Assembly (NCBI RefSeq): GCF_037911585.1
Contig: NZ_JBAJNS010000001.1
Span: forward strand, 4,201,501-4,265,500
Source of the DNA: Streptomyces sp. GSL17-111
Lineage (GTDB): Bacteria; Actinomycetota; Actinomycetes; Streptomycetales; Streptomycetaceae
DNA: 64,000 nucleotides
Reading direction: 5' to 3'
The position numbers were made by a program, and so were the translations under genes. Shown one piece after another: positions 42,432 to 50,675 of this stretch; position 1 is the stretch's first letter; each line of letters begins with the position of its first letter. The notes under the pieces were generated by a model, which was given only the letters and a program-made list of their open reading frames with translations, ran no database searches and had not been told where the DNA came from.

Positions 42432-44069
42432 GTGAGCAAGGGGGCTCAGGGCATGCAGCAGGCACCGCCGCTGGCCGGCGCCGTGGACCCGGCGTCGCCG
42501 GCCTGGCGTACGAACGAGGCCGCCCACCGGGAGCTGGCCGCAGAGCTTCGCGAGAAGCTGGCCGCCGCCCGGCTGGGCGGAGGGGAGCGGGCCCGCGCCC
42601 GGCACACCGCGCGCGGCAAGCTGCTGCCCCGGGACCGGGTCGACGGACTGCTCGACCCCGGCTCCCCCTTCCTGGAGCTGGCCCCGCTGGCCGCCGACGG
42701 GATGTACGACGGGCAGGCCCCGGCGGCGGGCGTCATCGCCGGGATCGGCCGCGTCAGCGGGCGCGAGGCCGTCATCGTCGCGAACGACGCCACCGTCAAG
42801 GGCGGCACGTACTACCCGATGACGGTGAAGAAGCACCTGCGGGCGCAGGAGGTGGCGCTGGAGAACGAGCTGCCCTGCCTCTACCTCGTGGACTCCGGGG
42901 GCGCCTTCCTGCCGATGCAGGACGACGTCTTCCCCGACCGCGAGCACTTCGGGCGCATCTTCTACAACCAGGCCCGCATGTCCGCCCGGGGCATCCCGCA
43001 GATCGCCGCCGTCCTGGGCTCCTGCACGGCCGGTGGCGCCTACGTCCCGGCGATGAGCGACGAGGCCGTGATCGTGCGGAACCAGGGCACGATCTTCCTC
43101 GGCGGTCCGCCGCTGGTGAAGGCCGCCACCGGCGAGGTCGTCACGGCCGAGGAGCTGGGCGGCGGCGAGGTGCACTCGCGCACCTCCGGCGTCACCGACC
43201 ACCTCGCGGAGGACGACGCGCACGCCCTGCGCATCGTCCGCAACATCGTCGCCACCCTGCCCGCGCGCGGCGCGCCGCCGTGGACGGTCGAGCCCGTCGA
43301 GGAGCCCGCCGTCGACCCCGCCGGGCTGTACGGCGCCGTCCCCGTCGACTCCCGCACGCCCTACGACGTCCGGGAGGTCATCGCCCGCGTCACGGACGGC
43401 TCGCGCTTCCAGGAGTTCAAGGCCGAGTACGGGACGACGCTGGTCACCGGCTTCGCGCGCATCCACGGCCACCCCGTGGGCATCGTCGCCAACAACGGCA
43501 TCCTGTTCTCCGAGTCCGCCCAGAAGGGCGCGCACTTCATCGAGCTGTGCGACCAGCGCGGCATCCCGCTGCTGTTCCTCCAGAACATCTCCGGCTTCAT
43601 GGTCGGCCGCAGCTACGAGGCGGGCGGCATCGCCAAGCACGGCGCGAAGATGGTCACCGCCGTGGCCACCACGCGGGTGCCCAAGCTGACCGTCGTCGTC
43701 GGCGGCTCCTACGGCGCGGGCAACTACTCGATGTGCGGCCGCGCCTACGGCCCCCGCTTCCTGTGGATGTGGCCCAACGCCAAGATCTCCGTCATGGGCG
43801 GCGAGCAGGCCGCCTCCGTCCTGGCCACCGTCAAGCGGGACCAGCTGGAGGGGCGCGGCGAGGAGTGGAGCGCCGAGGACGAGGAGGCATTCAAGGCCCC
43901 CGTCCGCGCCCAGTACGAGACGCAGGGCAACGCCTACTACGCCACCGCCCGCCTGTGGGACGACGGCGTGATCGACCCGCTGGAGACCCGCACGGTCCTC
44001 GGCCTGGCCCTGACCGCCTGTGCCAACGCGCCCCTGGGCGACGGCGGCTTCGGCGTCTTCCGGATGTGA
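42432..44069 (+). CDS. accD1: Acyl-CoA carboxylase carboxyltransferase (beta) subunit
   Basis: GTG at 42432 has AGGA about nine bases upstream. The 545-residue protein is a complete carboxyltransferase: N-lobe with KGGTYYPMTVKKHLRAQEVA and GSCTAGGAYVPAMSDE, C-lobe with NNGILFSESAQKGAHFIELC and GSYGAGNYSMCGRAYGP, and the C-terminal DPLETRTVLGLAL. It is closest in style to methylcrotonyl/propionyl-type beta subunits. With the biotin subunit, HMG-CoA lyase and acyl-CoA dehydrogenase downstream, it fits leucine/isovalerate breakdown. The symbol follows Streptomyces usage and is tentative. Confidence 0.88.
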   Translation: MSKGAQGMQQAPPLAGAVDPASPAWRTNEAAHRELAAELREKLAAARLGGGERARARHTARGKLLPRDRVDGLLDPGSPFLELAPLAADGMYDGQAPAAGVIAGIGRVSGREAVIVANDATVKGGTYYPMTVKKHLRAQEVALENELPCLYLVDSGGAFLPMQDDVFPDREHFGRIFYNQARMSARGIPQIAAVLGSCTAGGAYVPAMSDEAVIVRNQGTIFLGGPPLVKAATGEVVTAEELGGGEVHSRTSGVTDHLAEDDAHALRIVRNIVATLPARGAPPWTVEPVEEPAVDPAGLYGAVPVDSRTPYDVREVIARVTDGSRFQEFKAEYGTTLVTGFARIHGHPVGIVANNGILFSESAQKGAHFIELCDQRGIPLLFLQNISGFMVGRSYEAGGIAKHGAKMVTAVATTRVPKLTVVVGGSYGAGNYSMCGRAYGPRFLWMWPNAKISVMGGEQAASVLATVKRDQLEGRGEEWSAEDEEAFKAPVRAQYETQGNAYYATARLWDDGVIDPLETRTVLGLALTACANAPLGDGGFGVFRM

Positions 44070-44080
44070 GGGGAGCACAG

Positions 44081-46150
44081 ATGACACCGAGGACGACTTC
44101 CGGCGCGGCCCCGCGCATGTTCGACACCGTCCTGATCGCCAACCGGGGCGAGATCGCCGTCCGCGTGATCCGCTCCCTGCGTGCCATGGGCATCCGCTCG
44201 GTGGCCGTGCACAGCGACGCCGACGCCGACGCCCGGCACGTCCGCGAGGCCGACACCGCCGTGCGCATCGGCCCGGCCGCCGCGAGCGAGAGCTACCTGC
44301 ACGTGGAGCGGCTGCTCGACGCCGCCCGCGCCACCGGCGCCCAGGCCGTCCACCCCGGCTACGGCTTCCTCGCCGAGAACGCCGCCTTCGCCCGCGCCGT
44401 CACCGACGCCGGGCTGGTGTTCATCGGGCCGCCCGCCGACGCCATCGAGCTCATGGGCGACAAGATCCGGGCCAAGGAGACGGTGCAGGCCGCCGGGGTG
44501 CCCGTCGTCCCCGGCTCCTCCGGCTCCGGCCTCACCGACGCCCAGCTCGCCGAGGCCGCGCGCGGCATCGGCATGCCCGTGCTGCTCAAGCCCTCGGCGG
44601 GCGGCGGCGGCAAGGGCATGCGGCTCGTGCGGGACGCCGCCGTACTGGAGGACGAGATCGCCGCCGCCCGCCGCGAGGCCCGCGCCTCCTTCGGCGACGA
44701 CACGCTCCTCGTGGAGCGCTTCATCGACGGCCCCCGGCACATCGAGATCCAGGTCCTCGCCGACGGCCACGGCACCGTCCTGCACCTCGGCGAGCGCGAG
44801 TGCTCCCTCCAGCGCCGCCACCAGAAGATCATCGAGGAGGCCCCCAGCCCGCTGCTGGACGCGGCCACCCGCGCCGCGATGGGCGCCGCGGCGGCGGACG
44901 CCGCGCGGGCCTGCGGCTACCGGGGCGCGGGCACGGTGGAGTTCATCGTGCCGGGCGGGGACCCGGGCGCGTACTGCTTCATGGAGATGAACACCCGCCT
45001 CCAGGTCGAGCACCCCGTCACCGAGCTGATCACCGGGCTGGACCTGGTGGAGTGGCAGGTGCGCGTCGCCGCCGGGGAGGCGCTGCCCCTCGCCCAGGAC
45101 GACGTCACCCTCACCGGGCACGCCGTCGAGGCCCGCATCTGCGCCGAGACCGCCCGCGTCACCGGCGAGCGGGTGGACTTCCTACCCTCGGCCGGTACCG
45201 TGCGGCTGCTGCGCGAGCCGGCGGGGGACGGGGTGCGCACCGACTCCGGGCTCACCGAGGGCACCGAGGTCGGCACCACCTACGACCCGATGCTCGCCAA
45301 GGTCATCGCGCACGGTCCGGACCGGGCCACCGCGCTGCGCCGCCTGCGCTCCGCCCTGGCCGACACCACCGTCCTCGGCGTCGACACCAACACCGCCTTC
45401 CTGCGCGCGCTGCTGGCCCACCCCGCCGTCGTCGCCGGTGACCTCGACACCGGCCTCGTCGACCGGGACGCCGCCTCCCTCGTGCCCGCCGGTGTGCCCG
45501 ACGAGGTCTACGCGGCGGCGGCCCTGCTGCGGCAGGCGGCCCTCGTCCCGCGCCCCGACGCCGGCGGCTGGACGGACCCGTTCGCCGTGCCCTCCGGCTT
45601 CCGGCTGGGCGGCGAGCCCGCCTGGACCGTCCACCACCTCAAGGCGCCCGGCCACGACCCGGTGACCGTCCGCGTGCGGGCGGCGGGAGACGCGGCGCGG
45701 GTGCGCGTCGGGGACGCCGAACCCGTCGACGCCCGCCTCGCCGCGGTGGAGTCCGGCCGCGTCCAGCTCGCCTGGGCGGGCGTCACGCACCGCTTCCACC
45801 ACGCCGGGGACGGCGGCCGGCACTGGCTCGGCCGCGACGGCGCCGGCTGGGCCGTGCACGCCCACGACCCGGTCGCGGCGGCCCTGCGCGGTGGCGCCGG
45901 GGCGGCGGGCGCCGACGCCCTGACGGCCCCCATGCCCGGCACGGTCACCGTCGTGAAGGCGGCCGTGGGCGATGTCGTCGAGGCGGGCCAGGCCCTGGTC
46001 ATCGTCGAGGCCATGAAGATGGAGCACGTCATCTCCGCCCCGCACGCCGGGACCGTCACCGAACTGGACGTCACAGCGGGCAGCACCGTCGCCATGGACC
46101 AGATCCTGGCTGTGGTGGACCCGCACGAGACGGGAGGTGAGGACGCATGA
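44081..46150 (+). CDS. Acyl-CoA carboxylase biotin carboxylase/carrier (alpha) subunit
   Basis: The ATG at 44081 follows GAGGGGAG. The 689-residue protein joins a biotin carboxylase (about 12-460: IANRGEIAVRVIRSLRAMGI, ATP loop KPSAGGGGKGMR, EMNTRLQVEHPVTE) through a linker domain to a C-terminal carrier (about 615-685) with the biotin Lys in VEAMKMEH. It would load carbon dioxide on biotin for the preceding beta subunit, probably acting on 3-methylcrotonyl-CoA. Its stop overlaps the HMG-CoA lyase start (ATGA). Confidence 0.92.
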   Translation: MTPRTTSGAAPRMFDTVLIANRGEIAVRVIRSLRAMGIRSVAVHSDADADARHVREADTAVRIGPAAASESYLHVERLLDAARATGAQAVHPGYGFLAENAAFARAVTDAGLVFIGPPADAIELMGDKIRAKETVQAAGVPVVPGSSGSGLTDAQLAEAARGIGMPVLLKPSAGGGGKGMRLVRDAAVLEDEIAAARREARASFGDDTLLVERFIDGPRHIEIQVLADGHGTVLHLGERECSLQRRHQKIIEEAPSPLLDAATRAAMGAAAADAARACGYRGAGTVEFIVPGGDPGAYCFMEMNTRLQVEHPVTELITGLDLVEWQVRVAAGEALPLAQDDVTLTGHAVEARICAETARVTGERVDFLPSAGTVRLLREPAGDGVRTDSGLTEGTEVGTTYDPMLAKVIAHGPDRATALRRLRSALADTTVLGVDTNTAFLRALLAHPAVVAGDLDTGLVDRDAASLVPAGVPDEVYAAAALLRQAALVPRPDAGGWTDPFAVPSGFRLGGEPAWTVHHLKAPGHDPVTVRVRAAGDAARVRVGDAEPVDARLAAVESGRVQLAWAGVTHRFHHAGDGGRHWLGRDGAGWAVHAHDPVAAALRGGAGAAGADALTAPMPGTVTVVKAAVGDVVEAGQALVIVEAMKMEHVISAPHAGTVTELDVTAGSTVAMDQILAVVDPHETGGEDA

Positions 46151-47091
46151 CCGACGGGCTGCCCATGCGCGTACCGGCGACCGGGCTCCCGGCCCGCGTC
46201 CGCATCCACGAGGTCGGGCCGCGCGACGGGCTGCAGAACGAGCAGGCCGTCGTCCCCGTGGACGTGAAGGCCGAGTTCATCCGCCGCCTGGCGGCCGCCG
46301 GGCTCGGCACGGTGGAGGCGACCAGCTTCGTCCACCCGAGGTGGGTGCCGCAGCTCGCCGACGCCGAGCAGCTGTTCCCCGAGGTCAGCGGCCTCGCCCC
46401 GGAGGTGCGCCTACCGGTCCTCGTGCCCAACGAGCGCGGCCTCGACCGCGCCCTGGCCCTGGGCGCCCGCGACGTCGCGGTGTTCGCCAGCGCCACCGAG
46501 TCCTTCGCCAAGGCCAACCTCAACCGGACGGTCGCCGAGGCGCTGGCCATGTTCGAACCCGTCGTCGGCCGGGCCAAGGACGCCGGCGCGCACGTGCGCG
46601 GCTACCTGTCCATGTGCTTCGGCGACCCCTGGGAGGGGCCCGTCGCCCTGGACGACGTCGTCCGCGTCTGCCGCGCCCTGGCCGACCTGGGCTGCGACGA
46701 GCTGAGCCTCGGCGACACCATCGGCGTCGCCACCCCCGGCCACGTCGCCGCCCTCCTCACCGCGCTCACCGACGGCGGGCTCCCCGTCGACCGGCTGGGC
46801 GTCCACTTCCACGACACCTACGGCCAGGCGCTGTCCAACACCCTGGCCGCCCTCCAGCACGGCGTCACCACCGTCGACGCCTCCGCCGGCGGGCTCGGAG
46901 GCTGCCCCTACGCCAAGAGCGCCACGGGCAACCTCGCCACCGAAGACCTCGTCTGGATGCTGCACGGCCTGGGCATCGAGACCGGCGTCGACCTCGGCCG
47001 CCTCACCGCCACAAGCGCGTGGATGGCCGACCGGCTGGGCCGCCCCAGCCCCTCCCGCACCGTTCGTGCCCTCTCCCACAAGGAGCAGTGA
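46147..47091 (+). CDS. Hydroxymethylglutaryl-CoA lyase
   Basis: A 314-residue TIM-barrel lyase. EVGPRDGLQNE holds the catalytic Arg/Asp, GVHFHDTYGQAL the metal-binding His pair and GLGGCPYAKSATGN the active-site cysteine of HMG-CoA lyases. It splits HMG-CoA into acetoacetate and acetyl-CoA, the last step of leucine catabolism. It is coupled to the carboxylase gene by an ATGA overlap. Confidence 0.93.
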   Translation: MTDGLPMRVPATGLPARVRIHEVGPRDGLQNEQAVVPVDVKAEFIRRLAAAGLGTVEATSFVHPRWVPQLADAEQLFPEVSGLAPEVRLPVLVPNERGLDRALALGARDVAVFASATESFAKANLNRTVAEALAMFEPVVGRAKDAGAHVRGYLSMCFGDPWEGPVALDDVVRVCRALADLGCDELSLGDTIGVATPGHVAALLTALTDGGLPVDRLGVHFHDTYGQALSNTLAALQHGVTTVDASAGGLGGCPYAKSATGNLATEDLVWMLHGLGIETGVDLGRLTATSAWMADRLGRPSPSRTVRALSHKEQ

Positions 47092-47095
47092 CCCC

Positions 47096-48259
47096 ATGTC
47101 CCTGGACCACCGCCTCACCCCCGAACACGAGGAACTGCGCCGGACCGTCGAGGCGTTCGCCCATGACGTGGTCGCGCCGAAGATCGGCGACTTCTACGAG
47201 CGGCACGAGTTCCCCTACGAGATCGTCCGCGAGATGGGCCGCATGGGCCTGTTCGGGCTGCCGTTCCCCGAGGAGTACGGCGGCATGGGCGGGGACTACC
47301 TGGCCCTCGGCATCGCCCTGGAGGAGCTGGCCCGCGTCGACTCCTCGGTGGCCATCACGCTGGAGGCCGGGGTCTCCCTCGGCGCGATGCCCGTCTACCG
47401 CTTCGGCACCGAGGAGCAGAAGCGCGAGTGGCTGCCCCGGCTCTGCTCCGGGGAGATGCTCGGCGCCTTCGGCCTCACCGAACCCGAGTGCGGCTCGGAC
47501 GCCGGGGGCACCCGCACCACGGCGGTCCGGGACGGCGACGAGTGGGTCATCAACGGCACCAAGTCCTTCATCACCAACTCCGGCACCGACATCACGGGCC
47601 TGGTCACCGTCACCGCCGTCACCGGCCGCAAGGACGACGGCTCGCCGCTGATCTCCTCGATCCTCGTGCCCTCCGGCACCCCCGGCTTCACCGTGGCCGC
47701 GCCGTACTCCAAGGTCGGCTGGAACGCCTCCGACACCCGGGAGCTGTCGTTCGCCGACGTCCGCGTCCCCGTCGCCAACCTGATCGGCGAGGAGGGCCGG
47801 GGCTACGCCCAGTTCCTGCGCATCCTCGACGAGGGCCGCATCGCCATCGCCGCCCTCGCCACCGGCCTCGCCCAGGGCTGCGTCGACGAGTCCGTGCGCT
47901 ACGCCCGCGAGCGGGAGGCGTTCGGCCGTCCGATCGGCACCAACCAGGCCATCCAGTTCAAGCTGGCCGACATGGAGATGCGCGCCCACACCGCCCGCCT
48001 CGCCTGGCGCGACGCCGCCTCCCGGATGGTCGCGGGGGAGACGTTCAAGAAGGAGGCCGCCATCGCGAAGCTGTACTCGTCCGAGATCGCCGTCACCAAC
48101 GCCCGCGAGGCCACCCAGATCCACGGCGGCTACGGCTTCATGAACGAGTACCCGGTCGCCCGCATGTGGCGCGACTCCAAGATCCTGGAGATCGGCGAGG
48201 GCACGAGCGAGGTCCAGCGCATGCTGATCGCCCGCGAACTCGGCGTCGAGGCCGCCTGA
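47096..48259 (+). CDS. Acyl-CoA dehydrogenase, isovaleryl-CoA type
   Basis: AAGGAG precedes ATG 47096 with six to nine bases between; an in-frame ATG upstream lies in the lyase gene. The 387-residue flavoprotein has FGLTEPECGSDAGG and the C-terminal IHGGYGFMNEYPVARMWRDS then EIGEGTSEVQR. By context it makes 3-methylcrotonyl-CoA from isovaleryl-CoA and delivers it to the carboxylase. It is the last gene of the operon and is followed by a strong terminator. Confidence 0.9.
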   Translation: MSLDHRLTPEHEELRRTVEAFAHDVVAPKIGDFYERHEFPYEIVREMGRMGLFGLPFPEEYGGMGGDYLALGIALEELARVDSSVAITLEAGVSLGAMPVYRFGTEEQKREWLPRLCSGEMLGAFGLTEPECGSDAGGTRTTAVRDGDEWVINGTKSFITNSGTDITGLVTVTAVTGRKDDGSPLISSILVPSGTPGFTVAAPYSKVGWNASDTRELSFADVRVPVANLIGEEGRGYAQFLRILDEGRIAIAALATGLAQGCVDESVRYAREREAFGRPIGTNQAIQFKLADMEMRAHTARLAWRDAASRMVAGETFKKEAAIAKLYSSEIAVTNAREATQIHGGYGFMNEYPVARMWRDSKILEIGEGTSEVQRMLIARELGVEAA

Positions 48260-48283
48260 CCCGCCTCCCCCTCCGCCCCCCGC

Positions 48284-48325
48284 CGGAAGCCTCCGCAGCC
48301 CAGACGCCGGCCGCGGAGGCTTCCG
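48284..48325 (+). terminator. Terminator of the leucine-type operon
   Basis: CGGAAGCCTCCGC (48284-48296) pairs with 48313-48325 over 13 bp with a 16-base loop, 25 bases after the dehydrogenase stop. It also faces the end of the convergent methyltransferase gene. Confidence 0.72.
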
Positions 48326-48382
48326 CCGTCCCCCCGCTGACGGCCCGTCGTGCGCACGGCCGGTGGGACGGTGGCCCGCCGG

Positions 48383-49504
48383 TCACGTCCAGGTGAGGCG
48401 CTGTCCGTCGCGGCCGACGTGCAGCCGCATACGGGTAGTGGGCGGGCGCCCGTCGGCCTGCCACCGGGTGACACGTTCGGTGATCCCGTCCCACAGCCGC
48501 GCCGTGCCACCCTGCCGGACCATCCACCGTCCGTCCTCGTGGAAGACGGCGGCCCATGACCCGGACGCCACGTCGACCACGACGTGTTCCGTCCGGCCGT
48601 CCCGATCCAGGGTGAGCCGCTGTGCGCGCGGCGCGGCGAACCCCGCGACGAACCGGGCGGTCCACTCGTCGAGCGCGTCCGCCCCCAGCTCCGTGGGGAC
48701 GGCATCCCCCTCGCCGAGGTTCGGCAGGACGCCCAGCGGAGGCGGAAGGTGGGGCCGGGCCAGCATGAACGAGACCTGACCGCCGAGAACCGGGCCACTG
48801 GCCGTGCCGTCGTCGGCGACCGTGAGGCGGACGAGCTCGGACGCGTGCAACCACCCGCCGACCGTGACCAGGATGTCACCGCCGGGCCTGGTCTGCGCGA
48901 GCCATTCGGCCGGCACGGTGTGCACGCCGCACGTGGCGATCACACGGTCGTACGGGCCGCCCTCCGCGTAGCCAGCCAGTCCGTCACCGACCACGCGGGC
49001 GGGCCGGTATCCGGCCCCCGCCAGGGCCATTCCGGCGCGGGCGGACACCTCGGCGTCGACCTCGACCGTGGTCACGTCGTCCTCACCGACGACATGGCAC
49101 AGCAGCGCTGTGGAGTAGCCCGTTCCCGTGCCGATCTCCAGAACGCGCACCCCCTCGGTCACCCGCAGCTCCTCCAGCATCCGCACGACCAGGCCGGGCA
49201 GGGTGGACGACGACGAGGGGGCGGCGGCGATGCGTCCCTCGACCTGCTCTGGGAAGACGCTCCCGGCCACCTGCGTCACGAGACTGTCGTCCTCGTAGAT
49301 CCGCGCGAGCCCTTCCGCGGAGTCCGCGGTCGTGGGCCGGAACCAGCCGCCCTCCTCGTACTCGAACCACCCACGCGCGAGGAACGCTTCACGGGGCACC
49401 GACATGACGGCTCGTTCCCACGCCGGGCCGCACAGAGTGCCACTGGCACGCAGGCGCCGCACCAGATCCGCCCGTAGCCGCTCCGACTGCTGCGTGTCAC
49501 TCAT
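48383..49504 (-). CDS. tgmC: ATP-grasp peptide maturase system methyltransferase (TgmC-type)
   Basis: ATG 49504 lies inside the last codons of the tgmB remnant (overlap of the normal kind in these operons). The 373-residue protein is a PCMT-like O-methyltransferase: motif I VLEIGTGTGYSTALL, acidic TTVEVDAEV, and VIATCGVHTVPAEWL, after the family-typical lead FLARGWFEYEEGGWFRPTT. In intact loci it methylates the peptide processed by the ATP-grasp ligase. Here the ligase is almost entirely deleted, so the enzyme has no evident substrate. Confidence 0.87.
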   Translation of the reverse strand: MSDTQQSERLRADLVRRLRASGTLCGPAWERAVMSVPREAFLARGWFEYEEGGWFRPTTADSAEGLARIYEDDSLVTQVAGSVFPEQVEGRIAAAPSSSSTLPGLVVRMLEELRVTEGVRVLEIGTGTGYSTALLCHVVGEDDVTTVEVDAEVSARAGMALAGAGYRPARVVGDGLAGYAEGGPYDRVIATCGVHTVPAEWLAQTRPGGDILVTVGGWLHASELVRLTVADDGTASGPVLGGQVSFMLARPHLPPPLGVLPNLGEGDAVPTELGADALDEWTARFVAGFAAPRAQRLTLDRDGRTEHVVVDVASGSWAAVFHEDGRWMVRQGGTARLWDGITERVTRWQADGRPPTTRMRLHVGRDGQRLTWT

Positions 49505-49619
49505 GCTCACCAGCTCCGTTCTCCAACAGGTCGGCGAGCGCGGCGGTGATCGGCAGTCCGGCCGCCTCTTCGAGCCAGGCCCACTGGCCGTTGGGGTTGC
49601 ACTCCAGAAACCACCATGT
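49497..49619 (-). pseudogene. tgmB: Remnant of ATP-grasp peptide maturase TgmB (last 40 codons)
   Basis: A frame of the minus strand reads WWFLECNPNGQWAWLE, then EAAGLPITAALADLLENG and a stop that overlaps tgmC. This is the standard C-terminal end of ATP-grasp RiPP ligases, including the ECNPNGQ metal/ATP site strand. Directly upstream in the same frame there is a stop (TGA at 49620-49622) and then precursor sequence. About 250 or more residues, including the whole N-terminal and central ATP-grasp domains, are absent. Confidence 0.82.
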
Positions 49620-49773
49620 TCACGCTCGTACCGTGCTTGCCGAGTTCGGTCGGCGTCATGGCACCGTCGTACCGCCACGATGAGGGGGAGCCGTTGCGCA
49701 GCGGAGCCAAGCGGCGCAGCGCCCACGGGGTTTCTGCGACGGTCTCCGTGCGCTCCGAGTGGTCGAACCTCAT
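49507..49773 (-). CDS. tgmA: TgmA-like RiPP precursor, fused out of frame to the tgmB remnant
   Basis: ATG 49773 is preceded by AAGGAGG only two bases away. The reading MRFDHSERTETVAETPWALRR with APLRNGSPSSWRYDG and TELGKHGTSVN matches ATP-grasp-modified precursors, which carry a P-W-x-L-R leader motif and a conserved GKHGT(S/N) segment. After VN the frame runs out of phase through tgmB 3' sequence for about 35 codons, so the natural core tail is lost. The encoded 88-residue chimera is probably not a functional precursor. Confidence 0.72.
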   Translation of the reverse strand: MRFDHSERTETVAETPWALRRLAPLRNGSPSSWRYDGAMTPTELGKHGTSVNMVVSGVQPQRPVGLARRGGRTADHRRARRPVGERSW

Positions 49774-49793
49774 GTCCTCCTTGAGGGTCGTTG

Positions 49794-50048
49794 CTATCCG
49801 GTGGCGCGGTGCCAGATCAGGTATTCGAGTTCGGAAAGGCATCTTTCGCAGGCGTGCATCGGCGCGTGCATGCCGTTGAAGGCCGCCGGGCCGATCCAGA
49901 TGACCGGTACGTCGGCCCGGCGGCAGTAGAGCCAGCACCATCCGATGGTCCAGCGGTCGTCGCCGGGCTCGGCCCGCGCGGGGCGTGGCCGGGAATCCTC
50001 CGTGCAGAGCACCGCGCCGGGCAGGGGAAAGCGCCGACGGTCATGCAC
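49794..50048 (-). CDS. Small Cys-rich hypothetical protein (84 aa)
   Basis: The ATG at 50048 overlaps the end of the HATPase gene by eight bases. The product has paired aromatic/cysteine segments WCWLYCRRADVPVIWIGP and the end NGMHAPMHACERCLSELEYL. A CxxC motif suggests metal binding. It lies between a HATPase and the tgm remnant, in the sort of small-gene neighbourhood common around tgm loci and XRE/HATPase pairs in Streptomyces. Confidence 0.7.
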   Translation of the reverse strand: MHDRRRFPLPGAVLCTEDSRPRPARAEPGDDRWTIGWCWLYCRRADVPVIWIGPAAFNGMHAPMHACERCLSELEYLIWHRATG

Positions 50049-50538
50049 GCGTGTTCCTCGTGCGCAGTTCGGCCCGGATGACTTTCCCCCAGGCGCGGAT
50101 GTCGGTCTCCCAGGAGTCGGCCAACGCCTCCACCAGGAGGAGACCGCGGCCGTGCTCCGAGCGGAGGTCCGGCGGGCACGGCACCGGGTGCGCGGTCGAC
50201 CTGTCGGAGACGGAGAGGCGCACGACCTCCCGCTCCGGGAGGGCGATGCCGACGCGGAGCAGGCGGCCTCCGCTGTGCTGCACGGAGTTGCTCACCAGTT
50301 CGGACGTGATGAGGGTCGCCCGGTCCACCAGACCGTCGAGCTCCCAGGTGTGCAGGGCGGCTCTGACGAGGCCGCGCGCCAGCCCGGCGGTCCGTGGCTC
50401 GCAGGGCCATGTCGCGCTGTAGGCCGGGATGTCGACGGAGTGTGAGGGAGTCCGTCCGGCCGTGCTCGCACAGGGCCTTTTCCGTGGGAACACCGGGTCC
50501 GATTCGTCTGCGGAACCGCAAGCCGCCGTCGCGGGCAT
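50041..50538 (-). CDS. ATP-binding protein of the anti-sigma/HATPase family
   Basis: ATG 50538 is chosen because GAGGAG lies just upstream; ATG 50568 is the longer option. The 165-residue protein has the HATPase fold: N-box TSELVSNSVQHSGG and G-box HGRGLLLVEALADSW, with the family start YSATWPCEPRTAGLARGLV. Such single-domain ATP-binding proteins are anti-sigma-like regulators. It is divergent from the XRE/TPR regulator (about 137 bases apart) and likely works with it. Confidence 0.85.
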   Translation of the reverse strand: MPATAACGSADESDPVFPRKRPCASTAGRTPSHSVDIPAYSATWPCEPRTAGLARGLVRAALHTWELDGLVDRATLITSELVSNSVQHSGGRLLRVGIALPEREVVRLSVSDRSTAHPVPCPPDLRSEHGRGLLLVEALADSWETDIRAWGKVIRAELRTRNTRA

Positions 50539-50675
50539 GCATTCTCCTCGCGGGTTGAGGTCGGTCACCTGCGTTGTCGCAAACGTAACCGCGTGATTAC
50601 AGGCGGCGGTACGGTGGAAGAGCGGGGCGGATCTGAAAGCCCTGAAAGGGCTTTTGGAAAAGAGGATTTGGTGCC

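Noticed and set aside
49507..49773. 88-codon fused frame as a natural full-length small protein
   Set aside because: Its second half is tgmB 3' coding sequence read out of phase, so the protein is a by-product of the deletion rather than a real family member.
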